Shown here in pieces: positions 9,777-19,401 of a stretch of DNA of 64,000 nt. Source of the stretch: Terrilactibacillus tamarindi (GTDB lineage Bacteria > Bacillota > Bacilli > Bacillales > Sporolactobacillaceae). Where the stretch lies: NCBI RefSeq assembly GCF_009718825.1, contig NZ_WNHB01000007.1, positions 87,819-151,818 on the forward strand, written 5' to 3'. Position numbers and translations under genes: made by a program. Under the pieces are notes generated by a model. That model did not search any database. It saw only the letters and a list, made by a program, of their open reading frames with translations, and was not told where the DNA came from. How positions within the stretch are numbered: position 1 is the first letter of the stretch; each line of letters starts with the position of its first letter.

Positions 9777-10927
9777 TCAAGAATATCATTGTTAAAGTGA
9801 GAGAAACACCTTACTTTGGCTTACTTAACATCACGATTTTATTATCTTTAAGTTTCATCTATGCCATGTTTCAAGGTGGCTTTGTCAGTTGGTTTATTTT
9901 TTACTCTTTTTTACCTATCGTCTTATATATTGTTTTATTGCAAGTATATCCACTCCGTCACATCCATGTTAAGAGAGCTATATCAACAAAATTAGCAAAA
10001 GCAGGGGAAACTTTAACGATTGAGTTGACCATAACAAGAAAATGGCCACTACCCCTTTTTATCTTTACAATCATGGATGAGGTACCTTCAACGGTGATAG
10101 ATTCAAGTCAACAGGGAAAAATGATGGTCCTTTTTTGGGGAAAGCGTCAGATGACCCTTCAATATGTTATCCCCCAGATACAAAGGGGAGAGCATACCTT
10201 CGAATATGTGACCTTGCTTATCGGTGATCCCTTTGGATTCTATCAAAAAAAGGTCCGTATCCCAGTGCGTACCATTGTTCTTGTCTACCCGGCTATTCAC
10301 ACGATTGCTCATCCAACAAAGGATCAACAAGGCATGGTTCCGACTTATTATGATGTTGAAAAGGATCTAACAAGTTTATCAGGAATCAGAGCCTATCAAT
10401 CCGGTGATCGCCTGAGTTGGTTGGATTGGAAAACCACGGCAAGAACGAATCAGTTGGCAACAAAACAATTCGATACAATAAAGCAGCGTCATGCGACGAT
10501 TGTCATGGATCTTAAAACTCATCACGATGATCAATTTGAGAGGAGTGTGTCCTTCTGCGCATCCCTTGCTCAAGTTCTGCTGAAAAACGGTTACACGTTA
10601 GAATTAAAACAGATTGGCTCGATGTCTTCACTAGTACCACGTGCCGCGGGTGATTATCAAATGTCCATAATCTATCAAACTCTTGCTAGATTAAGTCCAA
10701 ACCATCAAGATAACTCAGATGGATATGTACTTGATGATAGGCAGCAAGGCACGGTTTATTATTATGTGATGGTCCATTTTTCAGAACATCAGTTCAGATT
10801 GTTAAAAAAAGCCGCAACAGAGGCGCATCCAATCCATGTCTTTGTCATGGTGGATAAGGAAGTTAAGATGTCCAAGCATTTAGATGTTGCGGGTTCTCCA
10901 TTTTTTCATCTTTACCGAATAGGGTAA
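9773..10927 (+). CDS. DUF58 domain membrane protein (YeaD-like)
   Basis: 384-residue protein with two N-terminal membrane helices (about residues 17-35 and 38-58), a beta-rich middle part, and the DUF58 signature RAYQSGDRLSWLDWKTTART near residue 210, leading into a VWA-like fold. Coupled to the MoxR ATPase by a four-base overlap and followed by the transglutaminase gene after 22 bases. The trio is thought to act at the cell envelope, but its substrate is not known. Confidence 0.9.
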   Translation: MIKNIIVKVRETPYFGLLNITILLSLSFIYAMFQGGFVSWFIFYSFLPIVLYIVLLQVYPLRHIHVKRAISTKLAKAGETLTIELTITRKWPLPLFIFTIMDEVPSTVIDSSQQGKMMVLFWGKRQMTLQYVIPQIQRGEHTFEYVTLLIGDPFGFYQKKVRIPVRTIVLVYPAIHTIAHPTKDQQGMVPTYYDVEKDLTSLSGIRAYQSGDRLSWLDWKTTARTNQLATKQFDTIKQRHATIVMDLKTHHDDQFERSVSFCASLAQVLLKNGYTLELKQIGSMSSLVPRAAGDYQMSIIYQTLARLSPNHQDNSDGYVLDDRQQGTVYYYVMVHFSEHQFRLLKKAATEAHPIHVFVMVDKEVKMSKHLDVAGSPFFHLYRIG

Positions 10928-10949
10928 TAAAGGCAGGTGACCGACCCTC

Positions 10950-13175
10950 ATGAACAAACAAAAAAGCCATGCTTTTGATATAGCTTTATATTGTCTTGCC
11001 TTTCTCATCTTATGGGAATGGGCAAGACCAATTAATGAACTTATGAACCTAAATAAAGGCTATGTATTCATCTTCTTCATTGCTGGAACTTTGTTAGTAT
11101 CTTACTTACGCATTTCCATGTGGCTGAGTCTCATCTTAAAAGCACTAGCCCTTTTTTATTGTCTTCATGCCTTGTTTTTCTATCAAGATCCGTTGTTAAG
11201 TTTTGATTGGATTGATTATCTTTTTCAAGAACTGAATCAAAATTTTATTTTTCTTATCAATCGGAATTACGCTGGTTTTACAGATCTGTTTCGTATTTTT
11301 GTTTTTTTCATTCTATTGTGGTTGATAACCTATTTAATGCACCATTGGTTAATCCAAGCACGTCGATTTTTACTCTTTCTTTTTATTACATTAGTGTACT
11401 TAGGGATTTTGGATACCTTTACAGACTATCAAGCTACTGGCGCTATCGTGGTTGTAATTGTAGCTGGATTGCTTTTAATGAGCTGTTTAAAAATGGCTCG
11501 AATGCAAGATGATCAAGTTCGATTCATCACAAAACATTTTAAAAAGATATGGTTAATGAGTATTGTATGTATCCTGCTCGTCCTCACATTTATCGGTTTT
11601 AGAGCACCCAAGTCAGATTCAAAATGGCCAGATCCTGTTCCATATATATCGCAAGTCATGCAAGGTCATTCTAGTCTGCCTCTTTCGGTACCCCATCGAA
11701 TTGGCTACGATGAAGACGATTCACGACTTGGAGGATCGTTTACGATGGATGAGACGCCTCTGTTTCATGCAGAAGTTGCAGGCGAAAGATACTGGCGTAT
11801 TGAATCAAAAGATCGGTATACAGGAAAAGGATGGGTGAATACGAAAAATCGATTTACCGCCTTACAGAAACCTTATGATCAATTCGATACATTAAAGCTA
11901 TATGAAAAGGGAGCGACCTTAGCCAAACAGGAAATTTCCGTTCGATTTGTAAGTAATAGTCATGACTTTCTACCTTATTCAGATCAGCTAACCCATCTTT
12001 TTATCCAGAATCGACCAATGAGTGTCAATCTTGAAAGTGGGAAATTAACGACGAATAATATGGATTCAGTAAAAAGTTATAAGATGGATGTGACTCATCC
12101 TATTTTTTCGATTACAAAATTGAAAAGTGTAAAGGATTTAAGTCAAGACCCGGCAGATATACGATCAGAATACACTCAATTACCCAGTGAATTGCCAAAC
12201 CGAGTGAGAGATTTAGCGGCAAAAATTACGGCTAAAGCCACAAATCGCTATGATCAGGCTAATGCGATCGTCAATTACCTGACATCAGGACGCTTTGAGT
12301 ATCGGTCAGACGATATCCCATTTCCGAAAAAAAATCAAGATTACGTCGATCAATTTTTATTTCAATCAAAGATTGGCTATTGTGATAATTTTTCTACGTC
12401 AATGGTTGTGATGCTTCGAACCATGGGCGTTCCAGCAAGATGGGTGAAGGGTTTTTCAACCGGGACGTATCAAGGCACGTCAAAACAAGGAAATCAAATG
12501 TATGAAATAAGAAATGCGGATGCTCATTCATGGGTAGAGGTCTATTTTCCAGGAAGCGGTTGGGTTCCATTCGAGCCGACCAAATCGTTTTCAAGTGTAG
12601 CCGAATTTAAAAATGATGGGAAAACCACAAACCCATCCCGTTCAGAGGCTACATCAAAAAATAATAACCATGAACAACAGCAACAACCAAAGCAAAAACA
12701 AAACGGACAAAAACAGCAACGAACAGAAACGCAAAAACAGCAGCAAGAACCAAAAAATGAGACGATAAAAGAGGATAAACGGCATCACTCAATATCTACA
12801 AAAACATGGTTGCTAGTAAGTATACTAAGTGTTGTTATCATTGCGGCTGTTACTTGGTTCACTCGTAAAAAATGGCTATCATGGATATTCTTGAATCGGC
12901 TGAACAAGAGTCTAAGACAAGAAGACTTTTATTTAAATGAGACCTACACGCTTCTTAAAAGATGGTTAGATACGAAGGGACTTGTAAATAATGTCAATCT
13001 GACCTTGCGTGAATATGCAGAGAAGGTTGACGAAAAATTAAATCGTTCCGATATGACGACTTTAACAAAATATTATGAGCAAATGATTTATGGAAATAGA
13101 GATTCATTTACTAACGAACAAATTAAAATAATGATCGAATGTTGCGAAAATATAATAAAGAAATGGGATGCTTGA
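10950..13175 (+). CDS. Transglutaminase-like membrane protein (YebA-like)
   Basis: 741-residue membrane protein. About six N-terminal helices fill residues 10-215, followed by an extracytoplasmic transglutaminase-core domain with the catalytic Cys in GYCDNFSTSMVVMLRTMG (near residue 476) and His and Asp in NADAHSWVEVYF (near 525). A Gln/Lys-rich linker follows (about 570-610), then one more helix and a C-terminal DUF4129 segment. ATG 10950 follows AGGCAGGTGA. Last gene of the moxR trio. Protease or crosslinking activity is possible from the fold but not demonstrated. Confidence 0.9.
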   Translation: MNKQKSHAFDIALYCLAFLILWEWARPINELMNLNKGYVFIFFIAGTLLVSYLRISMWLSLILKALALFYCLHALFFYQDPLLSFDWIDYLFQELNQNFIFLINRNYAGFTDLFRIFVFFILLWLITYLMHHWLIQARRFLLFLFITLVYLGILDTFTDYQATGAIVVVIVAGLLLMSCLKMARMQDDQVRFITKHFKKIWLMSIVCILLVLTFIGFRAPKSDSKWPDPVPYISQVMQGHSSLPLSVPHRIGYDEDDSRLGGSFTMDETPLFHAEVAGERYWRIESKDRYTGKGWVNTKNRFTALQKPYDQFDTLKLYEKGATLAKQEISVRFVSNSHDFLPYSDQLTHLFIQNRPMSVNLESGKLTTNNMDSVKSYKMDVTHPIFSITKLKSVKDLSQDPADIRSEYTQLPSELPNRVRDLAAKITAKATNRYDQANAIVNYLTSGRFEYRSDDIPFPKKNQDYVDQFLFQSKIGYCDNFSTSMVVMLRTMGVPARWVKGFSTGTYQGTSKQGNQMYEIRNADAHSWVEVYFPGSGWVPFEPTKSFSSVAEFKNDGKTTNPSRSEATSKNNNHEQQQQPKQKQNGQKQQRTETQKQQQEPKNETIKEDKRHHSISTKTWLLVSILSVVIIAAVTWFTRKKWLSWIFLNRLNKSLRQEDFYLNETYTLLKRWLDTKGLVNNVNLTLREYAEKVDEKLNRSDMTTLTKYYEQMIYGNRDSFTNEQIKIMIECCENIIKKWDA

Positions 13176-13305
13176 TGAACGATGTCGAACTTGTTAGAAT
13201 GATTTCATGAGATTGTTTTAGCAAGGAAAGTAGTGTTGGGCATTAAAAGGACTAGTGGTTTACTTCTTTTGTAGACTCTAGTTCTTTTCATGAGATTTCA
13301 TAAAG

Positions 13306-13530
13306 TGAAACTTCCATCAGTGGGGATTTTTCGACGCACAGGATGTGCTAGTGCAGGCGTTGCGACAGGACGTCGCGTTTTTAGCCTGCGTCATCCCCCA
13401 CTGATGGAAAGCCTGAACCAATCGGACCTTTACGGGCAGTTGATCCACCGCCTACCTTCCTAAAAAACTCAGAAAATTGAGGTGGGGGTCTTTACTCGCC
13501 GTTAAGGCGGCATTGACATATGAAGGTCCT
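13306..13530 (+). repeat. Structured intergenic repeat, long copy
   Basis: Long relative of 4158-4256. The outer CCATCAGTGGGG/CCCCACTGATGG arms are pushed apart by an inner arm (roughly CGACGCA...TGCGTC, with GCAGGC paired to GCCTGC). A second arm CCACCGCCTACC...GGTGGGGG separates GACCTTTACGGGCAG from CTTTACTCGCCGTTAAGGCGG. It fills most of the 460 bases between the transglutaminase gene and guaA. The conserved blocks and matched arms suggest a folded RNA or mobile repeat; no purine-riboswitch core is present. Confidence 0.75.
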
Positions 13531-13639
13531 TTTTTTAGAAGAGCAAGAAAAAATCTACTCTGTCAAAGCTTCTAAGGGATTTACTATAGGATTGGCATTA
13601 AAGTAGATGAGATAAAAGTATATTAGATGGGGTGTATCA

Positions 13640-15178
13640 ATGGAAAATCATCAAGATTCGATTATTGTTATGGATTTCGGTGGCCAATACAATCAACTTA
13701 TTGCTAGGCGGATCCGTGACTTGGGTGTTTACAGTGAACTATTGCCAAACACACTAACAGCTGAAGAAATCCGCAAAAAAAATCCAAAAGGCATTATTTT
13801 TTCTGGTGGTCCTAACAGTGTTTATGGTGAAGGTTCACCAAAATGTGATCCAGAAATTTTTGAACTCGGCATTCCAATTTTAGGTATTTGTTATGGCATG
13901 CAATTAATGAGTGTGCATTATGGTGCGAAAGTTGAAAGAGCCTCACATCGTGAATATGGAAAAGCTTCCATCAGTGTAAATCCAGGCAGTGAACTATATG
14001 AGAACCAACCGACCGACCAAACGGTGTGGATGAGTCATGGAGACTTAGTGATTGCTCCGCCTGAAGATTTCGTCGTCGATGCAAGCAGTTCATCTTGTCC
14101 AGTTGCTGCGATGAGTAATAAAGCTAAAGGCCTTTATGGCGTGCAATATCATCCAGAAGTAAGACATAGTGAACATGGAAATGACTTGTTGAAAAACTTT
14201 ATCGTTAATGTTTGTAAAGCAGAAACGACATGGACAATGGAACATTTTATTGATGAAAAAGTTGAAGAGATCCGTAAAGGTGTTGGCGATAAAAAAGTTC
14301 TATGTGCTCTTAGTGGAGGCGTAGATTCTTCTGTTGCTGCAGCACTTGTTCATAAAGCGATTGGTGATCAATTATACTGCGTCTTTGTTGACCATGGTTT
14401 GCTCCGTAAAGGTGAATCAGATCAAGTCGTCGATGTTTTCCAAAATCAATTTAACATGAACTTTATTCGCGTCGATGCTAAGGATCGTTTCCTAGATAAA
14501 TTAGCTGGTGTAAGTGATCCAGAGAAAAAACGTAAAATCATTGGTAATGAATTTATTTATCTTTTTGAAGAAGAAGCAAAAAAATTAGATGATATTTCCT
14601 TCTTGGTACAAGGAACCCTCTATACTGATATCGTCGAAAGTGGTACAGATACAGCACAAACGATTAAATCTCACCACAACGTAGGCGGTCTACCAGAAGA
14701 CATGAGCTTCGATCTCATTGAACCGTTGAATACATTATTCAAAGATGAAGTTCGCCGACTCGGTTCTGAGTTAGGTCTTTCAGATGATATCGTTTGGCGT
14801 CAACCATTCCCAGGCCCCGGCCTTGGAATCCGTGTGCTTGGCGAAATAACGGAAGACAAGCTTGAAATTGTCCGTGAATCTGATGCCATTCTTCGCGAAG
14901 AAATTAAAAACGCTGGTCTTGATCGAGACATTTGGCAATACTTCACCGTCCTCCCTGGAATTCGAAGTGTTGGCGTTATGGGCGATGGTAGAACGTATGA
15001 TCACTGTATCGCCATTCGTGCCGTTACCTCAATCGACGGTATGACAAGTGACTGGGCCCGAATCCCTTGGGAAGTGCTTGAAAAAGTCTCAGTTCGCATT
15101 GTTAACGAAGTCGATCACGTTAACCGCGTCGTGTATGACATTACAAGTAAGCCACCTGCAACGATTGAGTGGGAATAA
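13640..15178 (+). CDS. guaA: GMP synthase (glutamine-hydrolysing)
   Basis: Converts XMP to GMP using ATP and glutamine. The N-terminal class I amidotransferase has the Cys in GICYGMQLM and the HPEVRHSE site; the ATP-pyrophosphatase domain begins with the PP-loop [13 protein letters not shown]; the C-terminal dimerisation domain ends in the usual KPPATIEWE. At 512 residues it is full length. ATG 13640 follows GATGGGGTG. Its 3' end is a recognised integration site for genomic islands, and a Tn916/ICEBs1-type transfer module starts about 400 bases downstream. Confidence 0.98.
   Translation: MENHQDSIIVMDFGGQYNQLIARRIRDLGVYSELLPNTLTAEEIRKKNPKGIIFSGGPNSVYGEGSPKCDPEIFELGIPILGICYGMQLMSVHYGAKVERASHREYGKASISVNPGSELYENQPTDQTVWMSHGDLVIAPPEDFVVDASSSSCPVAAMSNKAKGLYGVQYHPEVRHSEHGNDLLKNFIVNVCKAETTWTMEHFIDEKVEEIRKGVGDKKVLCALSGGVDSSVAAALVHKAIGDQLYCVFVDHGLLRKGESDQVVDVFQNQFNMNFIRVDAKDRFLDKLAGVSDPEKKRKIIGNEFIYLFEEEAKKLDDISFLVQGTLYTDIVESGTDTAQTIKSHHNVGGLPEDMSFDLIEPLNTLFKDEVRRLGSELGLSDDIVWRQPFPGPGLGIRVLGEITEDKLEIVRESDAILREEIKNAGLDRDIWQYFTVLPGIRSVGVMGDGRTYDHCIAIRAVTSIDGMTSDWARIPWEVLEKVSVRIVNEVDHVNRVVYDITSKPPATIEWE
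15164..15178 (+). other. Candidate left attachment site at the guaA 3' end
   Basis: The last bases of guaA (GATTGAGTGGGAATAA region) are the known target of guaA-specific integrases. The conjugation module begins shortly after. No second copy of GAGTGGGAATAA was found further along the window, and no integrase gene lies between, so this rests on position alone. Confidence 0.4.
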
Positions 15179-15323
15179 AGTAGATACCTCGTTTGGTGTC
15201 AAAACGTTGATTTAACAGCATTTTTGGCAAAGGTAAAATGGATAAAAACACTTAAATTGATAAGGATCTCCGCCAAAATTCCGCCAAGGACCGGAGTCAG
15301 AGAACCGTATCAGTTCGAGGTTC

Positions 15324-15360
15324 AGAAGGTATATTTTGAAGAATATGCCTTCTTTTTTAT
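15324..15360 (+). terminator. Rho-independent terminator downstream of guaA
   Basis: AGAAGGTATA and TATGCCTTCT pair around a short AT-rich loop, followed by six T. It is 145 bases after the guaA stop. The stretch 15179-15323 has no recognisable gene. Confidence 0.75.
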
Positions 15361-15431
15361 TTTATTTTTCCGCCAAGTCATTCTGTTTCGAAAGGTACCA
15401 TCACTGTGTCACAAATTTTAATCAATCCTGT

Positions 15432-15463
15432 GCTGAGATGAGAAATCATTTCAGCCTTTTTAT
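15432..15463 (+). terminator. Hairpin terminator ahead of the transfer operon
   Basis: GCTGAGATGA and TCATTTCAGC pair around GAAA and are followed by CTTTTTATTT. It may insulate the transfer operon from guaA or act as an attenuator in its leader. Confidence 0.7.
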
Positions 15464-15588
15464 TTCAAGTTTTTGGTGTTGGAAGGGATGTGCTTTCACC
15501 AGAGCATCTCGCTCTTTTCCCGACAAAATTTAAGCTTGAATCAGCGTATTAATCAAAACAAAATTATTTACAGAAAGGAAAATGATTT

Positions 15589-15903
15589 ATGGAACTGAAA
15601 CACATTATTCCAAACGTTGAAAAGACATTTGGAAACCTCGAATATGCTGGAGAAGGCAATGTAGAACAGCGCCGGGTTAATGGTCGCACGATGATCCTTT
15701 CCCGCAGCTACAATTTGTATTCCGACATCCAGCGAGCGGACGATATCGTTTTGGTGTTACCACCGGAAGCGGGTGAAAAGCATTTTGAAGTAGAAGACAA
15801 GGTGAAATTGATCAATCCTCGAATTACCGCAGAGGGTTATAAAATTGGTGCTCGTGGTTTTACAAATTATATTCTCCATGCAGACGATATGGTGAAAGCA
15901 TAA
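15589..15903 (+). CDS. DUF961 protein, HelP-like (Tn916 Orf23 / ICEBs1 YdcP)
   Basis: 104-residue DUF961 protein and first gene of the transfer module. In ICEBs1 the relative HelP (YdcP) is a helicase processivity factor that helps the host helicase PcrA unwind the element during rolling-circle replication and transfer. The family pattern VEKTFGNLEYAGEGN...RVNGRTMILSRSYNLYSDIQ is present. ATG 15589 follows AGAAAGGAAAA. A second paralogue follows after 12 bases. Confidence 0.88.
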   Translation: MELKHIIPNVEKTFGNLEYAGEGNVEQRRVNGRTMILSRSYNLYSDIQRADDIVLVLPPEAGEKHFEVEDKVKLINPRITAEGYKIGARGFTNYILHADDMVKA

Positions 15904-15915
15904 GGAGGGCAAAAA

Positions 15916-16284
15916 ATGAGATTAGCTGAAGGCATTGTGATTGATAAGGACAAGACATTTGGTGCGCTGAAATTCTCCGCACTCCGCCGTGAAGTGCGCG
16001 TGAATAATGAGGACGGGACGGTTAGTGATGAAATTAAAGAACGGACTTATGACCTTAAATCCCGTGGACAAGGACGCATGATACAGGTCAGTATTCCGGC
16101 TGCCGTCCCGTTAAAAGAGTTTGACTATAATGCCGAAGTGGAACTGATCAACCCGGTAGCGGATACAGTAGCGACTGCCACATTTTTGGGAGCGGATGTG
16201 GACTGGTATATCAAGGCCGAGGACATAGCGCTGAAAAATAAACAAGCCGTCCCCCATCCGCAGCCACAAACTAAAGGAAAGTAA
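15916..16284 (+). CDS. DUF961 protein, second paralogue (Tn916 Orf22 type)
   Basis: 122-residue protein related to the preceding one: it repeats KTFGALKFSALRREVRVNNEDG and RTYDLKSRGQGRMIQVSIP. Tandem DUF961 genes are normal for the left end of Tn916-type elements. A strong AAGGAGGGC lies before ATG 15916. Probably another DNA-processing accessory factor, by analogy with HelP. Confidence 0.87.
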   Translation: MRLAEGIVIDKDKTFGALKFSALRREVRVNNEDGTVSDEIKERTYDLKSRGQGRMIQVSIPAAVPLKEFDYNAEVELINPVADTVATATFLGADVDWYIKAEDIALKNKQAVPHPQPQTKGK

Positions 16285-16314
16285 TGCCATTTCATTTTCC
16301 GGAAAGGATCATTT

Positions 16315-17715
16315 ATGAAACATTTCATCTATAAAGGAAAAAGGATTCGAGCGGGTGATCAACATCTTGTCTTTCGATTTGCTGCTACCTCACTCGTTCT
16401 TGTTTTCCTATTCGTGTTGCTGGCCTTTCATGGGAAGCGGCTCATGCTAATGGACTGGAAGAAGGTACGACTTTTGCATGAAGGCAGCTTGCAGTTTGCT
16501 ATCACGCCCTATCTCATGTTCAGTGTCAGTGTAGCTGCAGGAATAAGCATGCTTGTGGCCGGCCTTTATTACCACTTTCATCGAGATAGAGTGAAACAGC
16601 TCGTGCACCGCCAAAAGCTAGCCAAAATGATCCTAGAAAATAAATGGTATGAATCCGAACAGGTGCAACATGACGGGCTCTTTAAAGACCTACCATCCGG
16701 CAGGCCAAAGGAGAGAATCCGCCATTTCCCAAAGATGTATTACCGGCTCAAAGATGGACTGATTCACATCCACGTAGAAATTACGTTGGGTAAATATCAG
16801 GATCAGCTCCTGCACTTGGAAAAGAAGCTGGAAAGTGGCTTGTACTGTGAACTGGTGGACAAAGAGCTCAAGGATTCTTATCTAGAATATACCCTGCTCT
16901 ATGATACGATTACGAATCGTATTTCCATTGAAGAAGTCACTGCTAAAGACGGGCGCTTAAAGCTGATGAAGTCTGTTTATTGGGAGTATGATAAGTTACC
17001 TCATATGCTCATTGCTGGGGGAACAGGCGGAGGAAAAACCTACTTCATCTTCTCACTCATTGAAGCCTTAGCGCGCACAAACGCCATGCTTTATGTCCTT
17101 GACCCAAAAAATTCGGATCTTGCTGATCTTTCTGAAGTCATGCCGAATGTCCATCATCAGAAAGAAGACATGATGGCCTGTCTGAACCAGTTTTATGACA
17201 GTATGATGGAACGCAGTGAAGCCATGAAACAGATGACTGGCTACAAGACCGGAGAGAACTATGCTTATCTGGGATTGCCCGCTCACTTCCTCATCTTTGA
17301 TGAATACGTGGCGTTCATGGAAATGCTTGGGAAAGAGAGTTCTGTTGTTTTAACCAAGTTGAAACGGATCGTCATGCTTGGGAGACAGGCCGGGTACTTC
17401 CTGATCCTTGCCTGCCAGCGTCCAGACGCTAAATTTTTAGGCGATGGGATTCGTGACCAATTCAACTTCCGTGTGGCCTTGGGACGCATGTCGGAAATGG
17501 GCTACAGCATGATGTTTGGTGAGGTGGAAAAGGATTTTTTCCTAAAACAAATCAAAGGGCGAGGTTATGTGGATACAGGGACAAGTGTCATCTCAGAGTT
17601 TTATACCCCTTTAGTCCCTAAAGGACACAATTTTATAAAAGAGATTGGAACACTGATAAGAAGCAGGCAGGACGGACAGGCGGCGTGCGAAGCGAAAGCC
17701 GAAGGGACGGACTAG
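16315..17715 (+). CDS. FtsK/SpoIIIE-type coupling ATPase (Tn916 Orf21 / ICEBs1 ConQ)
   Basis: 466-residue DNA-translocase-like protein that links the relaxase-DNA complex to the mating channel. Two N-terminal membrane helices (about residues 20-42 and 62-82), then Walker A GGTGGGKTYFIF near residue 240 and Walker B HFLIFDEYVAF near residue 325. VLDPKNSDLADLS and LACQRPDAKFLGDGIRDQFNFRVALGR-type motifs match the family. ATG 16315 follows GGAAAGGATC. It lies directly before the candidate oriT. Confidence 0.93.
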   Translation: MKHFIYKGKRIRAGDQHLVFRFAATSLVLVFLFVLLAFHGKRLMLMDWKKVRLLHEGSLQFAITPYLMFSVSVAAGISMLVAGLYYHFHRDRVKQLVHRQKLAKMILENKWYESEQVQHDGLFKDLPSGRPKERIRHFPKMYYRLKDGLIHIHVEITLGKYQDQLLHLEKKLESGLYCELVDKELKDSYLEYTLLYDTITNRISIEEVTAKDGRLKLMKSVYWEYDKLPHMLIAGGTGGGKTYFIFSLIEALARTNAMLYVLDPKNSDLADLSEVMPNVHHQKEDMMACLNQFYDSMMERSEAMKQMTGYKTGENYAYLGLPAHFLIFDEYVAFMEMLGKESSVVLTKLKRIVMLGRQAGYFLILACQRPDAKFLGDGIRDQFNFRVALGRMSEMGYSMMFGEVEKDFFLKQIKGRGYVDTGTSVISEFYTPLVPKGHNFIKEIGTLIRSRQDGQAACEAKAEGTD

Positions 17716-17753
17716 CCTGCTGCTGGTGTGGCGTCAGCCACGCCAGCGATTTA

Positions 17754-17785
17754 GCCCCCCGTATCTAACAGGGGGGCACAAATAC
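17754..17785 (+). other. Candidate origin of transfer (oriT)
   Basis: GCCCCCC and GGGGGGC form a 7-bp stem around GTATCTAACA, followed by ACAAATAC. The C-rich/CTAACAG/G-rich hairpin upstream of the relaxase gene resembles the nicking region of ICEBs1 and Tn916, and its position between coupling protein and relaxase is as expected. The exact nick position is not claimed. Confidence 0.65.
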
Positions 17786-17847
17786 AATAAAAAACAGTTT
17801 CAAAATCCAGTAAACACCCTATTCTGTCTAGGTTTCTGGAATTTTTG

Positions 17848-17889
17848 GAGGATGTCAACTATGCCCCTTTCAGTTGACATCCTCTTTTT
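17848..17889 (+). terminator. Attenuator-like hairpin in front of the relaxase gene
   Basis: GAGGATGTCAACT and AGTTGACATCCTC make a perfect 13-bp stem with an 11-base loop and five following T. It stands 17 bases before the relaxase start, so it could terminate or attenuate read-through from the upstream genes. Confidence 0.75.
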
Positions 17890-17905
17890 GATTGGAGGGT
17901 AATCA

Positions 17906-19108
17906 TTGAGCGAAAATGATTTATGGGTACAACATCTGAAGGAAAAGCGGCTTTCATACGGCCTTTCACAAAATCGCCTGGCGGTTGTTGCCGGAATGAC
18001 CAGACAGTATCTCAACGATATTGAAAACAGCAGGGCTTCCCCATCGGATGACATCAAAACGGCGTTACTAAAAGCATTGGAACGGCTCAATCCCGATGCA
18101 CCACTTGAGATGCTGTTTGACTATGTGCGGATACGATTCCCAACCACGGATGTGAAGCATGTCATTGAAGACATTCTGCTTTTGAAAATGAACTACATGC
18201 TTCATGAAGACTATGGCTTCTATTCCTACACGGAACATTACGCTTTGGGAGATATTTTTGTGATGGTCTCTCCTGATGAACAAAAAGGTGTGCTGCTGGA
18301 ACTGAAAGGACGAGGCTGCCGCCAGTTTGAGGGATTCCTTTTAGCCCAACACCGAAGCTGGACCGACTTTTTCATGGATGCCATCTGCGAGGGCGGTGTA
18401 TTCAAGAGGCTGGACTTAGCGATCAATGACAAGGCAGACATTTTGGATATTCCGCAGCTGACGGAAAAATGCCGACATGAAGAATGTATTTCTGTGTTTC
18501 GCAGCTTTAAAAGTTACCGTAGCGGCGAGCTCATCCGCCGAGAGGAAAAGGAAGCCATGGGGCACACGCTCTATATCGGTTCTCTAAAAAGTGAAATCTA
18601 TTTCTGCCTTTATGAAAAGGACTACGAGCAGTATGCAAAGAGTGACATCCCTATCGACGAAGCCGAAGTCAAAAACCGATTTGAAATCCGCCTGAAAAAC
18701 GAACGTGCCGATCACGCCATCCTTGACCTGATGGCTTACCACGATGCGGAGCGTACGGCTTTTTCCATCATCAACCGTTACCTGCGTTTTGTGGACAAAG
18801 TGGAAAATAAGCGACGCAGCACATGGAAAATGAACGAAAACTGGGCCTGGTTTATCGGAAAAAACCGGGAGAAATTGAAATTAACCACCCAACCGGAGCC
18901 GTATTCTTTTGACCGGACCTTAGGCTGGTTACAGCGACAGGTGGCCCCGACATTAAAAGTGGCGCTTTGGCTCGACCAGATCAAAGATACTACCGTCATT
19001 GATGACATGATCCGGCATGCCAAGCTCACGAAACGCCACGAAAAAATAGTCCAGCAGCAGGCCGATGCTGCCGAACAGATGGTCACGAATCATCATCGGC
19101 AAAAATGA
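17906..19108 (+). CDS. MobT-type relaxase / replication initiator (Tn916 Orf20, ICEBs1 NicK)
   Basis: 400-residue protein that should nick oriT and start rolling-circle replication and transfer. The N-terminus (residues 10-65) is a Cro/CI-type helix-turn-helix (KRLSYGLSQNRLAVVAGMTRQ); the remainder is the Rep_trans fold, with LLELKGRGCRQFEGF and FKRLDLAINDKADI carrying family-conserved residues. Starts at TTG 17906 behind TTGGAGGGTAA. The HTH plus Rep_trans layout is characteristic of Tn916-family relaxases. Confidence 0.92.
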   Translation: MSENDLWVQHLKEKRLSYGLSQNRLAVVAGMTRQYLNDIENSRASPSDDIKTALLKALERLNPDAPLEMLFDYVRIRFPTTDVKHVIEDILLLKMNYMLHEDYGFYSYTEHYALGDIFVMVSPDEQKGVLLELKGRGCRQFEGFLLAQHRSWTDFFMDAICEGGVFKRLDLAINDKADILDIPQLTEKCRHEECISVFRSFKSYRSGELIRREEKEAMGHTLYIGSLKSEIYFCLYEKDYEQYAKSDIPIDEAEVKNRFEIRLKNERADHAILDLMAYHDAERTAFSIINRYLRFVDKVENKRRSTWKMNENWAWFIGKNREKLKLTTQPEPYSFDRTLGWLQRQVAPTLKVALWLDQIKDTTVIDDMIRHAKLTKRHEKIVQQQADAAEQMVTNHHRQK

Positions 19109-19172
19109 TCTTTAAACAATGCATCAACGAAATTTTAATCACAAATTGGATGTATAAAAGGAGAAATCGCTC

Positions 19173-19394
19173 ATGAATTTTGGACGGAATTTATACACTT
19201 GGTTTTTAAATAATGCTCAGTCTCTCGTCTTGATGGCGATTGTGGTCATCGGGCTTTATCTCGGTTTTAAACGGGAATTTTCCAAGCTGATTGGTTTTCT
19301 AGTGATTGCTTTGATTGCCGTGGGATTAGTCTTCAATGCGGCAGGTGTCAAAGATGTCTTACTGAATCTGTTTAACAGAGTCGTGGGTGCGTAA
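19173..19394 (+). CDS. TcpD-like small membrane protein of the transfer apparatus
   Basis: 73 residues with two hydrophobic helices (about 15-33 and 38-58) joined by FKREFSKL. Size, topology and place between relaxase and ArdA match the TcpD family of small conjugation membrane proteins. ATG 19173 follows AAAAGGAGAAA. Its specific role in the mating channel is not known. Confidence 0.75.
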   Translation: MNFGRNLYTWFLNNAQSLVLMAIVVIGLYLGFKREFSKLIGFLVIALIAVGLVFNAAGVKDVLLNLFNRVVGA

Positions 19395-19401
19395 CTTTAA
19401 C

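Noticed and set aside
13176..13639. Purine riboswitch before guaA
   Set aside because: Guanine riboswitches precede some purine genes, but the conserved core (TATAATC...GATATGG...GTCTCTACC) is not found; the gap is filled by the structured repeat instead.
15224..15421. Small frame after guaA as an integrase remnant
   Set aside because: The translation (MAKVKWIKTLKLIRISAK...) has none of the tyrosine-recombinase motifs, and it crosses a terminator hairpin.
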